The notes below the pieces were generated by a model. The model worked only from the letters and a program-made list of their open reading frames with translations. It had not been told where the DNA came from and made no database searches. From contig NC_056725.1 of the NCBI RefSeq assembly GCF_019279795.1, forward strand, positions 1,747,972,126-1,748,036,125: a stretch of 64,000 nt of DNA, in the 5' to 3' direction. This DNA comes from Protopterus annectens (Eukaryota > Chordata > Ceratodontiformes > Protopteridae). Position numbers and translations under genes: made by a program. Position 1 is the first letter of the stretch. Every line of letters begins with the position of its first letter. Positions 22,512 to 34,369 of this stretch are shown piece after piece.

Positions 22512-22883
22512 GGGGTCCTATTTACCAGATCACAGACACAGTTTGTCGAATGTGTCTTGATCGAACTGAAAAGAGCAAAAAGACAAAATAGCGAAGCATC
22601 TTTTCAGTGAATTCTTTCCCTGGGAAAGAATTTGCTTGGCTTCTTTCGTAACTTTGCCATTTTTAGCACTGTAGTGCGATCTCGGAGTTGGTGTATTTAA
22701 GTAGGGGGAGGTGTGGGGGGCACAGTCCCCCCATGTTTTAAAGTTTTTTATTTTGGAACAACATTTTTTTCCTTGGGGGAAAAATAGCTGTTCTGAGGTT
22801 TCTTTGTTGTAAGCTTTTGCTTTCATGGGGTCGATTATTTTTCGTTCGCTTTTCTAAGTGTGTGATAATATAATATTAGACCC
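22512..22883. mobile_element. TIR element M2 (372 bp)
   Basis: Ends begin GGGGTCCTATTT on the left and, reversed, GGGTCTAATATT on the right. Flanks are ACGGCGGG (22504-22511) and ACGGTGGG (22884-22891), a 7-of-8 match consistent with an 8-bp target duplication. Internally it carries a G-rich module (22684-22730: GAGTTGGTGTATTTAAG then a TAGGGGGAGGTG block and an inverted GGGGGG-CACAG-CCCCCC hairpin) that recurs in M4 and in the fold-back at 61286. Non-coding. Confidence 0.75.
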
Positions 22884-23082
22884 ACGGTGGGACCTATAAG
22901 TTGATTTGGTGGCAAGTTTTGCCATTTTGTTGTAAAATATAGAATGGAGTATGGTTATTATTTTTTTTTTCTTCTTACATCTGTGTTTCATGTTCTGATT
23001 TGGTACTTATTTTGGTGTTAAGAATTCTGTTTTGAAGGTCCTTCAAAGGGGGGGGGGGGTATATGCATCTAATTTAAAAACT

Positions 23083-23278
23083 GGTTCCTATTAGATCGTC
23101 AAAGATGCATAATTTCTAATGCGTCTTCGCCGAACTTAAAATAACGAAAACTGAAAACAGCAAAGGGGCATATATTTATTTTTTTTTTTGGACAAGCAAT
23201 TTCTTCCCAGTTTTATTTTTATGGGTTCGATGAAGACGCTTTCCAAGTAATGCGTCTTCGACATCATGATATAGACTC
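23083..23278. mobile_element. TIR element M3 (about 196 bp)
   Basis: Subterminal inverted repeats of about 39 bp (about 23097-23135 and 23225-23263) centre on GCGTCTTC-CGAAC. Outer ends are less alike (GGTTCCTATTAG against GAGTCTATATCA). Flanks TTAAAAAC and TTTAAAAC could be a decayed 8-bp duplication. Non-coding, with a T-rich middle. Confidence 0.6.
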
Positions 23279-23660
23279 TTTAAAACAGCTGTTTGAGAAC
23301 AGTTGATACCCACAGTAGGAACTGCACTCTCTTCAAAACTAATGAATGGGGACTTAACAATCTGCAAAAAATAAAGCACTCCATAGTACTCTTTCTCATA
23401 TTTACTTGTATTTTTGTTTATAAATCAAATGTCTGTGATGAAGCAATTTTCAGAGAATTATTTTACCATGTGTTTGTCTAACTTAACAGAGTTCTGTGGC
23501 TCAATGATCATGTTTCATACAGAGATCCATTGAAAGTTCTGATGTTTTGGTAAACTGTATTAGAGTTACTTTACAGGAGTGTCTACTAATAAAGGTCTGT
23601 CAGGTCTTTTTAGGTTTTCTGAGTACTCAGCATTTACTACTTTATTTTTCCTTAAATTAG

Positions 23661-23764
23661 ATATTCAGATGGTGACCTTACATTAACATACCCTGGAGGT
23701 AGTACGTGTAGTTCTGGATTTCAGCGAATGACTGTCATCAATTTTGACTGCAATGAAACAGCAG
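23661..23764 (+). CDS. IGF2R: IGF2R exon (repeat 3, first part)
   Basis: The receptor carries lysosomal enzymes bearing mannose-6-phosphate to endosomes and, in many vertebrates, binds IGF-II. It is a type I membrane protein with 15 homologous lumenal repeats. This 104-bp exon has an AG acceptor (TTCCTTAAATTAG) and a GTGAGA donor. It translates as [13 protein letters not shown] then [20 protein letters not shown], which matches repeat 3 of vertebrate IGF2R. The Ser and Arg of CSSGFQR correspond to human Ser431 and Arg435, which contact the phosphomannose ligand; both are conserved. One base at the start completes a split codon and one base (G) carries over to the next exon (phase 1). No upstream exon was found in the window, so the preceding intron is over 23.6 kb or extends off the left edge. 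Confidence 0.93.
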
Positions 23765-24117
23765 GTGAGAGTTTTTCTTTTTTTAATTTAAGGATAGTAA
23801 AAAAAATTCCCTTTCTTATAGGGTCCCACTCTATTAGTTGGAAAGCTTGGGTTATAGCCTCCTTGTGCATATCATTCACTTTATAAAATACCATGCTGGA
23901 AACTTTTGGATGTTGTAGCAGTTTGTATTGGACATGTGTTTGTCGGTTCTTACCTTATGTGGCAGTTTGTGTGTATTTGGTGCAGTTTAGTAAGCTAATT
24001 ATTCAGTATTTATCACTTCAAGCAGTCTAGGATACTTGTTATAGTTTGACTGTGGAGATCAAAAAGCAAAAAACATTTTTTTAACTGTGTACCAAAACTA
24101 CCCGTGATGGGCACTCA

Positions 24118-24880
24118 TTGTGCATGGTGTGTTTTGGGGATGAGCAGTTTAATAATGATTGCAGTGTAATTTATTTTGCTAAATGTCAAACCTGCCCAAG
24201 TTTTTATATTGGCAAGATGGATAGAAAGTTTAAAGAATGGTTATGTGAACATATTTATAGTATAAGGAAAGGGAAGACCGAGAACGCCTTAGCCAACCAT
24301 GTAACCTTACACCCAGGTCACTCCTTTGTTTTTCAGGTGATTGACCAAGTAGTTAAAGATGTGAGGGGAGGCCCCTTTTCTTTGAAATTGGAATTGCTTG
24401 AATTGACCTGGCAACTTAGATGCCAGGCTTATGTTTTACCAGGGCTCAGTGACATCTGTTCTTTGGTTAGCGTGTTGAAACTTAAAAGTTTGTTGAGATG
24501 AAGAAGTTTTTCCAAATACACTTGTGGTCATTACATTTCAATGCTTCATAGATTTCAGTATAGTTTAGGGATTTGTGAAGACTAGTATTTTTTAACTGTC
24601 CTTAATGTCATTTTTATGTATAGTTATTTGTAAATCATAGTTTTCAGTGTATATTGTAATAGTTTTTATAATAGTTTTTTATATTAGGAAGCAACAAAAA
24701 AGTTTTTGTTTTTGTGAATTTTTGTTCTACATCATGATCTGCTTTCTTTGATGAATCATATGACCTACTTCTCTGATGAATCATTTGACCTATTTTTAGA
24801 GTAACATGTGACTATTTCTAACACCACATGTCTGAAGAAGTTTGGTAATATACCTAACGAAAACGCTTATTTGTTATTAA
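24118..24880 (+). mobile_element. Penelope-like element, copy C (GIY-YIG and 3' end)
   Basis: Open frame 24118-24501 encodes the GIY-YIG nuclease end: CSVIYFAKCQTCPSFYIGK, then EHIYSIRKGKTENALANHV and LTWQLRCQAYVLPGLSD. It resembles copy B. The Arg after the YIG strand is Lys-Glu-Trp-altered (KFKEWLCE), so the catalytic centre may be damaged. The 3' UTR ends with TCTGAAGAAGTTTGG then CGAAAACGCTTATTTG at 24830-24880, a Penelope terminal motif. The copy is 5'-truncated and lies about 350 bp downstream of the IGF2R exon, in the same orientation. Confidence 0.8.
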
Positions 24881-25558
24881 AGCGCCGGTTTTCTGTTCCT
24901 TTGCTTTTTTGTTGATTTAATAATGATTATGACATATGTGACTCCTTCATCTGTAGTGTAGTCAATGACAAGAAACTGTAGATTGTATTTGGCAAAATGC
25001 AAATAAAGTGGTAAGTTGACTTCTGACCAGGCCTTAGTCTGAAGTGCTACCCCAAGGTCTACCTCATGTGGTCTGTCATAGGAACACTTTCTGGACAAGT
25101 CAGGGTCAACACTGTTGGGCCTTTTTTCAAACCTGGTTCTGAGGATTACAGAGAAAAGTGCAAGGAAAGAGTGAGAGAGCGAAAACTCAAAAGAAATCTT
25201 AAGCATGATAATGCTGAGAGCAGGCAGCAGGTGGGTGTTTCAAGCACTTAAACTCAGATGTTGTCCTGGGCTGGAGGAGTTTAAATGCTTAGAAGCAAGC
25301 AAATCTGTTTTTATTACTCTTGGGATCTCCAGGTTTCCTGCATGTATGTTATGTGATCCTTCTATGAATAACAGGGAAACAGGAATTGTGTTGTCTTCAT
25401 CAGATGTGGAAGTTCACAACATTTTATCACCTTTTAAACCCTACCTAGGGCTGTTTTGTGTAATGCAAGGTCAGTTAGGAATGACCAAAAAAAAAAAAGT
25501 ATCTGATTTGATTGTATGTTTGACTTTGTCTTTCAGCAAGTTTGAATCTGTTAAAAAT
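24881..25558. other. Unannotated intronic sequence
   Basis: A minus-strand frame at 25206-24877 has 109 codons but no recognisable domain or codon bias. I do not consider it a gene. Confidence 0.4.
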
Positions 25559-25574
25559 ACAAGTTGGATATTCT

Positions 25575-27361
25575 TATTCTTCTTCTTTTGGCTGCTCCTG
25601 TTAGGGCTCACCACAGCAGATCATCTGTTTCCATTTCTTCCTGTCCTCTGCATCTTGCTCTGTCACACCAACCACCTGCATGTCCTCTCTCACACCACAT
25701 CCATAAACCTTATCTTAGGCCTCCCTCTTTTCCTATTACCTGGCAGCTTCATCCTTAGCATTTTTTTCCCAATATACTCTGCATCCCTCCTCAGCACATG
25801 TCCAAACCAACGTAATCTTGCCTCTCTGGATTTGTCTCCAAACCTTCCAACCTGGGATGACCCTCTAATATACTTATTCCTAATCCTGTCCATCCTCGTC
25901 ACACTCATTGCAAATCTTAACATCTTCAACTCTGCCACGTCAAGCTCTGACTCCTGCCTTTTTGTCAATGCCACGGTCTCCAACCCATATAACATAGCTG
26001 GTCTCACTACCCTTTTGTAGACCTTCCCTTTCACTCTTACTGGTACTCGTCTGTCACAAATCATTCCTGACACTCTTCTCCACCCACTCCATCCTGCCTG
26101 TACTCTCTTCTTCACCTCTCTTCCACACTCACCATTACTCTGAACTGTTGATCCCAAGTATATAAACTCATCCACCTTCGCCACCTCTACTCCTTGCATC
26201 CTCACCATTCCTCTAGCCTCCCTTTCATTCACACACATATATTCTGTCTTTGTCCTGCTGACCTTCATTCCTCTTCTCTCTAGAACATATCTCCACCTCT
26301 CCAGGGTCTCCTCCACCTGTTCCCTACTCTCACTACAGATCACAATGTCATCTGCAAACATCATAGTCCATGGGGACTCCTGTCTGATCTCGTCTGTCAA
26401 CCTGTCCATCACCATTGCAAATAAGAAAGGGCTCAGAGCTGATCCTTGATGTAATCCCACCTCCACTTTAAATGCATCCATCACTCCCACCACCCTCGTA
26501 CATATCCTGTACCACTCTTACATACTTCTCTGACACTCCCGACTTCCTCAAACAATACCACAACTCCTCTCTAGGTACCTTATCATATGCTTTCTCTAAA
26601 TCCACAAAGACACAATGCAACTCCTTCTGACCTTCTCTGTACTTCTCCATCAGCACTCTCAGAGCAAACATTGCATCTGTAGTGCTCTTTCCTGGCATGA
26701 AACCATACTGCTGATCACTAATCATCACCTCCCGTCTTAACCTAGCTTCCACTACTCTTTCTCATAACTTCATGCTGTGACTGATCAGTTTAATCCCTCT
26801 GAAGTTACTACAGCTCTGCACATCACCTTTATTGTTAAAAATCAGTACCAAAGCACTTTTTCTCCATTCCTCAAGCATTCTCTCCCTTTCCAAGATTTCG
26901 TTAAACAATCTAGTTAAAAATTCCACTGTGATTTCACCTAAACAACTCCATGCTTCCACAGGTATGTCATCTGGACCAACAGCCTTTCCATTCTTCATCC
27001 TCTTCATAGCTGTCCTTACTTCCTCTTTGCTAATCCACTGCACGTCATGATTCACTATCCGCACATCATCCAACCTTCTCTCCCTCTCATTCTCTTCATT
27101 CATCAACCCTTTCCATCTACTCAACACACACTCCTCGCTTGTGAGTATGTTTCCCTCATTATCCTTTATCACCCTTACCTGCTGCACATCTTTACTAGCT
27201 CAGTTCCTCTGTCTAGCCAATCGGTACAGGTCCTTTTTCTCCCTCCTTAGTGTCCAACCTTTTATACAACCTTCATACGTCTTATCCTTAGCCTTCGCCA
27301 CCTCTCTTTTTGTTATGTACCTCATCTCCTTATACTCATGTCTACTTTCTTCATCCCTTTG
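25575..27361 (-). mobile_element. RTE-clade LINE, copy 2, 5'-truncated
   Basis: Inserted antisense to IGF2R with a perfect 16-bp target duplication ACAAGTTGGATATTCT (25559-25574 and 27362-27377). The 3' end is on the left and has an AAGAAGAATA-type tail after the CCTAACAGGAGCAGCC block. It covers the last 60 % of the ORF: linker (27362-27141 in reverse), KNGKAVGPDDIPVEAW near 26985, [15 protein letters not shown] near 26710, motif [15 protein letters not shown] near 26600, GLHQGSALSPFL near 26450, catalytic MMFADDIVI near 26360 and LRWFGHVLRR near 25800. The frame 26493-25690 is open for 267 codons. It is close to copy 1 in sequence but has the normal Tyr in motif A. Confidence 0.93.
25690..26493 (-). 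pseudogene. RTE reverse transcriptase, C-terminal half (267 codons open)
   Basis: The longest open segment of RTE copy 2. It starts within motif B (GLHQGSALSPFLFA) and contains the catalytic FADD at about residue 46. It runs through the thumb (EYMCVNEREARGMVRMQG, VDEFIYLGSTVQSNGECG) to the C-terminal RRKRGRPKIRFMD-like basic end. It is joined by a frameshift near 26490 to the upstream piece (26752-26468), which holds motif A. The final residues run into the frame change at 25690. Confidence 0.85.
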
Positions 27362-27377
27362 ACAAGTTGGATATTCT

Positions 27378-28949
27378 AACTAATTTAAATTTGTGTTTGC
27401 TGCAGGAGAAAACTACAGATTTCTCCTGGTGTACCATAAAGCAGGTCATCTAGAAGCTTTTCTGCAAGAGTTCATGGACTCTCCTTGCTGATATAGTAGA
27501 TAAATAACTGGGCTGTCAATGAGAGTTCAATCAAACTTTTAGGTTTAATGGAGACTTGTGGTTTTGTTTGAGTTGTTTCCACTGCAAGTCACAAAACTGG
27601 CATTTCACAGGACCTGGTCTTCCAGTTTGTTCTAGAAACCATGAATCTGGTGGTGGAGCCAGTCTCCTGGTCTGATCTTTGCTGTGCTTCAGACTTGGCC
27701 TTTCTATAACTTCCTGCATTCTAACATTGTGGTCAGGTGTAGAGCTCTCAGGGCAATTACTGTAGATTTTAGATACTATTCCTCCTGTTCTTGACCTATT
27801 ATATGAAAGCATCACTGCTGACAATCTAAATGAGTTGCTTTTGGCATATAATTATGCCTTACGTGCAATAGATGAATTTGCCTCAGATCGTATGTCCTGG
27901 GCCAGTAGCCATCCATGCACTGTGGCTTAACCATAAACTATGGTCTTTGCATAGGCAGGGGTGGAGGTAGATGCATTTGCTGGAAGGCAGACTTTCTTTA
28001 GATGAGCACTCTGTATTCCTCAGGCTGAGATCTCCAATAACACAGCTGTTTTGTTCTAACTTGGAACTTGGCAGCAGTGACTCTTCCTGCTGCACTCCTT
28101 CAGGATGTCAACAGGCTGTGCAGACCAGCCTGTTTAGCATTCCTACATGAGATGGTGGCACAGTTCCTTGCTGACAAGGTTGCCTGTATCGTATGCTCCA
28201 TCTCTGTGGGTTCTCTCACAAAGCATGTTCCAGATGTCTGAGCTGTGTAACTCATATTGGTGCTGGAATGAGTTTGATTGTCTTTGTGACAGACTCATGA
28301 ACACCATTTCAGCTGTGTGTCTGACCTGTTGTGCTTTGTACCCAGGCCTGTAAAGCTAAGACTTGTCTCATGACCCTCAGTTCATTAATTTTCCATATGG
28401 TTCATTCCTCCATGAGATTCTGAGAGTTTCCTATCCTGTTTATGGAGGTGATGATCACCCCATTTCTCAAGACCCCATCTTTGGTTGCCTATGGTACTAG
28501 TGATCCAAGTTTATTTAGCAGCTCAGGTGCCTGTAGGAGCTGGAATGGGGAAGGGTGTTAATGAGTTGCCACTTCCATCTTGCCATTCCAAGGGGGAAGA
28601 ACATGACTTGCCTCACCACAAAGATGACTACTAGCATGAGTATTAGGTGTTACCTAGTGAATGGAGCTTAAGCAAGTAGAGCTTGCTCTGTCACAGTGCT
28701 TAGCAGCAGTAAGCTGAGAGTAACTTGGCATACAATGGTGTGCTTAGTCTCAGACTATTGCTATAGTGAGCTTGTCAGAGCTGCTGTGGGAGAAGAGGTG
28801 CTCTCAGCAGGGAGATGAAGCGGGTAGACTGCTCCTAAGACCAGCAATCTGGCCTTCTCCTTGCCACCCAATTCTTGCTGGCGAATGGCAGGCCAATTGA
28901 GGCTCTCAAGAACAAATGGGGCCATAGGGCTCTTGTCTTTTCCTAGGAC
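27378..28949. other. No confident feature; possibly 5' part of ancient DIRS B
   Basis: Fragmentary frames only. Given the DIRS RT that begins just downstream, this may be its decayed gag, but I cannot align it by eye. Confidence 0.3.
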
Positions 28950-31260
28950 ACGTATCTCCCTATTAAAAAAAAAGCAAAGTAAATGTTCTGGGTAAGAGCC
29001 AGTCACTTCCAGTAAAGAATGATTCACTTTAATGTCATCTCATCACCCAGGATGTTCAACAAATGCATGTCTGTGGTCACAGCAAACCAAAGACTGCAAG
29101 AGGCGAGTCTGCTAACCTAGATGATTGGATCTTAACTATTCTCATTAGTATCTGTCTCCTCTCAGCCAGCAAGACTGTACTGTGTCTTTTTCAGTCCCTC
29201 AGCATCGCAGTGAACATTGGAACATTGTACAGGGAACCTACACAGCCTCAAATCCATCATATTGACAATGTGCAACCCATTCTTACAAGAGCCTATCTTT
29301 GTAGAAAAGAGTGATTCATATTATTCAAATACATCATGTCCCAGCCATAGACTGCCTCTGGGCATTGGAACTTTATGGTGGCATCTGTTTACATTGTTCT
29401 GCATGCTCAGTTCTAGGTGAGGGTGCTCCAGTGGACTTTTAACAGCTCAATGTCATCAGCTGACCCAGCTTTTGTAACAGCCTAAGAATTTCTAGATCAT
29501 GTGAACCCCACTTGAGATAATGATTGTACACATTGAGTGCAACTCTAGGAAGTTTCTTCCAAACTCTCTCCCTAGTGATGGCTGTGACCATGATTCAGTT
29601 ATCATAACGTGGGGAGGGCATTGTTAAGTGTAGATAGTCCATGGTATAGTGCCACAGAAAGAGAGAATTTTGCACATGAACCATCCTCACCTCCAGGGTG
29701 TTTTTTCTGACTCTAAAGGCATTTCAAGGTCTACTTCCACAGAGTGCAGTAGCCATTTATATCAACAGCATGGCTGCGGTCTTGTACTGCGTGAAGAAGG
29801 GGGAGGAACCTATTCCATTTTCTTGTGCTGTCAGATGATGAGAGCTTGAGAATAGATTTTGTCCATGAATCTCTTTCTGATAGCAATTCACTTCTAGTGT
29901 CCCACTTCTTATAGAGCATGCTCAGGTGCTTCTTGGGTGTTCTGTAATTCTGCCAGTTGCACAGACATTTTTCAGGCGTTGAGTTGCATCCTGGATCATG
30001 CTGAATGCAGCAATTTCTATTCCTGTTACCCACTTCAAGGGGAAACATTCAATGGACACTCATGGAGAATTGGCCCCAGAACAATTATACACTTTCCCCA
30101 TTTCATCTTATTCCAAGATAAATTCAGAAAAGTAGTGCAAAGTTAAGGTTATTTTCATAGTCCCCTGCTGAACTCAGTATATGTAATTTTCTCTGCTTTG
30201 CCCTCGTCTCCTTATGAAATTGCCTGAATCTCTTAGAACACTACTTATACATTTGAGACTAGTTTCACCTGGGCAATCATACTGTTCAGTTAATGGCATG
30301 GTTATATCATGTCTGTTAATGGGTAGATGGCTTCATGTCATAACTGGGTTTTCCACATCCTTGTGCCTGCTCAGAGGCTGAATACTCAGAAAACATACAA
30401 ATTCAGAAGGATATGCTTTTCTATAAGGGCTACTGCTAAATGTTTAGATAGTACAGGAGCAGTAAATGAATTCATACTGGGGTACTTGACTCAGATATTT
30501 GATTCTGGGTTAAATTATTTCATCCATTCAAGTACATTTGACAGCAATATGTAATGCAGCAAGATGCTAACTCATGTCTTACCTCCTTCAGGGTTTGTAA
30601 AGCCTTTCCAAGAGGGTCATTTCTCATCAGACCTCTTCTGAAAATTAGTAGTTCATTCCTTTGAATCAGTGACAGAACTGAAATCCTTAAGGAAAATGCT
30701 GTTTTTTGGCAGTCCTTTCTGTTGGTGGACTTTTTGAATTGTAGGCCCTGTGCCTCAGTCTACTTTGTTTAATTTTTCACCAGAATGGGGTATTCTTGCA
30801 CTCAACCCATCCTTTATGCCTAAGGTAGTTACTAAGATTAACCTGTTACTCCATTTACTTGCTGATTTTCTTTTCTGAATATGCTAGCAATGAAAATACT
30901 TAATGCATTTTCTGACTGTTCTAACAAAGTCCTCATTACATTGTATGGATGTACACCAGCAGCTTTGATTCTGTCTGGATAGAACTAAATTAGTTAGAAA
31001 AGACTTCAGGGTGTTTACATTGTTCTCCAGAAAGGCAGTGGAGCAAATGTTGGTTGTCCAGCTGCATTGCATTTTGCTTTGAGAAGAATAGTCCGTTACA
31101 GTCCATGCTAAAGACTTGTTAGTGTTGTCCAGTAGCTGACTCTCATTCCTTCTTCAGGAATGCATCCATGGATGGCATTTGTCTAGCAGCTACACATGCT
31201 TCCCTGAAACCTTTTGCAAGATATTACAAACTGGATGTGATCTGTAAATATCTGCCTTTC
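28950..31260 (+). mobile_element. Ancient DIRS retrotransposon, copy B
   Basis: RT, RNase H and recombinase can be followed in order despite many stops. NLDDWILTILISICLL at about 29116 aligns with YLDDCLIQAENKDTLL of copy D. LTLKAFQGLLPQSAVA followed by AVLYCVKKG near 29710-29800 aligns with the RNase H region around TVMWYINKQ. LNPSFMPKVVTKINLL near 30800 matches the recombinase block LTFMPKVVSSVALNQ. FLRNASMDGICLAATHAS near 31160 followed by FARYYKLDV at about 31215 matches the HxxR-to-Tyr region, including the Tyr nucleophile pair (YY for HY). It is the most diverged DIRS copy here. Confidence 0.7.
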
Positions 31261-32160
31261 TTCAGGCCTGCATTTACTAAGGACATGTCCCCATGAAGAA
31301 CCACCCAGTAGGATAAGTTAGGGATTCTACCCTATCAGCCAATGAGAATGGAGTTGCTCATCTCAGATACTAAAGTTAGGTACTTACTGTAACACTAGAT
31401 CTGAGTGATCGAGTGCATCTTTGATGTGCACCCATCTCTGTGTCTCAATGAGGAGGAAGTCTATAGAGAGATTTCTTAGAGGGGTGGTAGCAGTGTGCTT
31501 TACTATAGAGTGTGTTCTTGCAAGACATCTGAAGAGAAAGTAGACAAATCATTATATGTAGATGAGACAGTTTGCAACCTGGGAAAATTTCTGGTGTTCG
31601 GATCCTGTGTTTTGTCAGTCTTAGACCTGTCATTCAGTGAGGAAGCAATAGATTACCCATATGTAGCAATATGGTACATACATAACTTTGTATTATTGGC
31701 CACCAAGTAAAGGTAGAAGCTGGGAAACTGTAAACGCCTTCCAATTTTGTCTTTCGCTATAACTGAAGCCTTCACGCTCAAATAAGCAGAGGCTCTGCAA
31801 AGTCGCATGTCTACCTATCAAGGACACTTTGGCAGGGAATGATGAGGTCATGTTGAGTGAGTAAAACATTTTAGGAATTAGAACAATTTTAACCAAGGAG
31901 AACTGTGGATCTCTAGGGTGTAGCTGGAACATCCAGTCATTCGTGTATTTATCCACGACTTCTTTTGAAGCCTTTTTGAGTGCGTGTTTTTAATGGTCAA
32001 GGGATGTACCCAAATTGATCCCTAATTGTCTATGAATATGACTGTTCTACCTAGGGAAAATCTGCTTCCATTCCAGTCTGGCATAGAGCCAAAACATACA
32101 ACATGGTACTTAGTGCTAATTTTAAAACTGAATATGTTGCCAATGTTGGATAACAGTAAG
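31261..32160. other. Unannotated, between DIRS B and DIRS C
   Basis: Probably includes the 3' end of DIRS B, but I see no clear internal complementary region or terminal repeat. No host exon seen. Confidence 0.35.
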
Positions 32161-32281
32161 ATGTTCTTCGTGTTTCACTGTTGCAGTCATCACATTTGGG
32201 TTATCCCTGCCATGGTAGCCCTCGGCCAGCCCGAATACCAGAGACTTACTATTTCTGCGTCGGTTGCTGTTACTTGAGGAC

Positions 32282-32300
32282 TGACGTCAATAGTATAAAG
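32282..32300 (+). promoter_or_regulatory. CRE-like site and TATA-like box in DIRS C left ITR
   Basis: TGACGTCA at 32282-32289 and TATAAAG at 32294-32300, the same pair seen at 39799 in copy D. Likely the core promoter of the element. Confidence 0.6.
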
Positions 32301-32462
32301 TAAGGAACTGATGCCATTACATCAGTCTTTCTTGCCATGGAGCCCGAAGCAGAAGCAGTTCCCATGAGTGCCGGTTGGCCGCTACCTGAGTTTTCATCTA
32401 CCAAGCTGAAGTCTTCTAAAGCTAAGTACCCCATCGGGGATCCTCTTTTCTTGCACTAACTG

Positions 32463-34080
32463 ATGTCAGGAAAAAGTTAATTGTCTCGCCTATGGAAAAC
32501 AAATACCACACCGAGACTTCCAATCTTACGGCTTCACTTGCTTAGGTCCAGACCACGACGTCCCTCATTGTTGCTTCTATGCTTTGTTCAATGCCAGAAC
32601 TATCCTTCGTGGGGCCCTTATTTTAGCCAGATATTTTCACTTACAGTCCTCGAATTCCGATATGGCTTCTGTAAGCAATCCGACAGCAGATCTTCTGAAA
32701 AAGTGTTAAGATAAAGACAGAGACAAGACTGCACAGGTCCAAACTTACCGACGACGCTTCCATTAAGCTAGTCGTCAGTTTTCCGGTCCTCAGTGAGCTG
32801 CTTTCGCAGCCCTTTATGCCTGCTTCTGCTGATTCGCAGGCTGCTACTGAGACCCTTTCAGATTCCGGTATGCCGTAAAACTCTTCTTCGACTAAAGATC
32901 CTGCAGTCATCTCACCCTTGGATGGGTCCGAAGCTGCTGAGTAGGCAACGGCTTCTGAGGAAGGCCTTCGCACTACCGCATCTTGACACAAACCGATGTC
33001 TTCTTTCACAGATACCTTTCTTTCTAAAACTACCAAGTTTCTTGGGCCTCGGGTATGAGCCACACCCAAGAAACAGACCCACTCTCAAGTGCCTGCTACC
33101 CTGCCTCAGTCTCAAATGCTTAAAATGGCAGAAGACCTTATCATGCTGATCAGGGGAAGCCAAGCTACCCCCTCCAAAAGGAAAAAGAGATCTGTCCCTT
33201 GTAGTTTTGTCTGACCAAGAGTCAGATGAATCTGACGCATCTGAATATGAAGACTTGCAACCTCTCTCCACTTATGAGGATTCTGATGCAGAGTATTCCA
33301 TTCCTTTAGCCTCTCCCCCAGAAGATTTTTCCTTTGGGGAAACCCTGCATACTTTAAGGGAGCACTTTCAATGGGAGAGTCAGGACTACCCTCGGCAAAA
33401 AAAGAGACTCAGAGAATTCCTAGATCTTCCACAACACAAACCTTTGGCCATCCCCCAGTTCTGGATGTTGTGGAGGATGTTTTCCCTGAATCCAGCTTGA
33501 CTCCTGACTCCCTCCCTCCTGCCCTCAGAAAACCAGACAGGTACTACAGAGTCCCTGACTCGCACAAATATCTATTTAAAAATCCTACAGCTGACCCTGA
33601 GGTCATTACTTAAGGGCCAAAAGGAATTAAAGCAACTTCTTCTAAGAATCCCACCCCCTTAGACAGGGATTCCCGAGCATTGGATAGATGGGGTAAAAAA
33701 GTATACACCTCAGCTACTCTTGCTATCAGGGCACTAAATTGTCAGTTCCATATGCTGAAATTTCAGCAACATACCTTGGAACTCCTTAAACAAAAAATGT
33801 ATTCCTTTCCTGCTTGGCCAGAATCTAAAGATTTGCAAGAGTTAATGCATTCTGCAAGCCAAGTAACTAAACACACCTTGCACTGTGATTTTGACACCCT
33901 AGAAGCTACTTGCAGGCAGCAGTCACTGGATCTGTCATTAGCAGGTATGCATGGCTTAATGAACAGCCCCTGCCAGATCATGTCAAGTCTAAATTGTTGG
34001 ATGCCCCCTTGCGCAAAGATAACTTATTTGGCACTAAGGCAGAAGAGGTCTTAAAAAAGATGGAATAAAAAGCAAAATCT
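32463..34080 (+). pseudogene. DIRS C gag-like ORF, broken
   Basis: Corresponds to the intact-looking gag of copies D and G. The start ATG at 32463 (MSGKS-like) is followed by a decayed Cys-rich segment. The frame at 33207-33500 has the acidic Ser-rich tract SDQESDESDASEYED, then YEDSDAEYSIPLASPPEDFS and FGETLHTLREHFQWESQD, which is strongly conserved between copies. Later pieces are PDRYYRVPDSHKYLFKNP (near 33535) and GKKVYTSATLAIRALN (near 33690). At least five frame breaks. Function in DIRS elements is presumed nucleic-acid binding and particle formation. Confidence 0.8.
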
Positions 34081-34369
34081 ATGCAAACAGTTAAGGATTT
34101 CTTGCAAGTCCAGCCCCCTAAGTTCAGCAGGCATTGTCCCTCCAAACATTGGTCCTTTCCTGCTCCCAGTAAACCGGCCCAGCCTAGGCCCCATGGCAGC
34201 AGACCCCCCCATCCCCCCCGCGACAGCAACCCCAGGGAATGCAGAGATCTAAGCAGTGGACTTACCTCCACTTCAAAACCAGGGAGTTCTAAGCCACCCC
34301 CTTATAGTAAAAACTCCCAGTGACTCTTCTCCTCCACCCCCTCCCTCTGCCCACCTTCACTTACCCCTA

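Noticed and set aside
24877-25206. 109-codon minus-strand ORF as a gene
   Set aside because: No domain, no conserved neighbour and no promoter or splice signals; length is within chance for this AT content.
27406-27460. Exon-like stretch with AG acceptor (TTTGCTGCAG) reading GENYRFLLVYHKAG before a GT
   Set aside because: It lies between the two IGF2R exons, but those exons join in phase and are contiguous in the protein family, so there is no room for it. No other evidence of coding.
32641-33271. Minus-strand frames of 119 and 142 codons
   Set aside because: They are shadows of the sense-strand DIRS C gag; the sense frames align with copies D and G, these do not.
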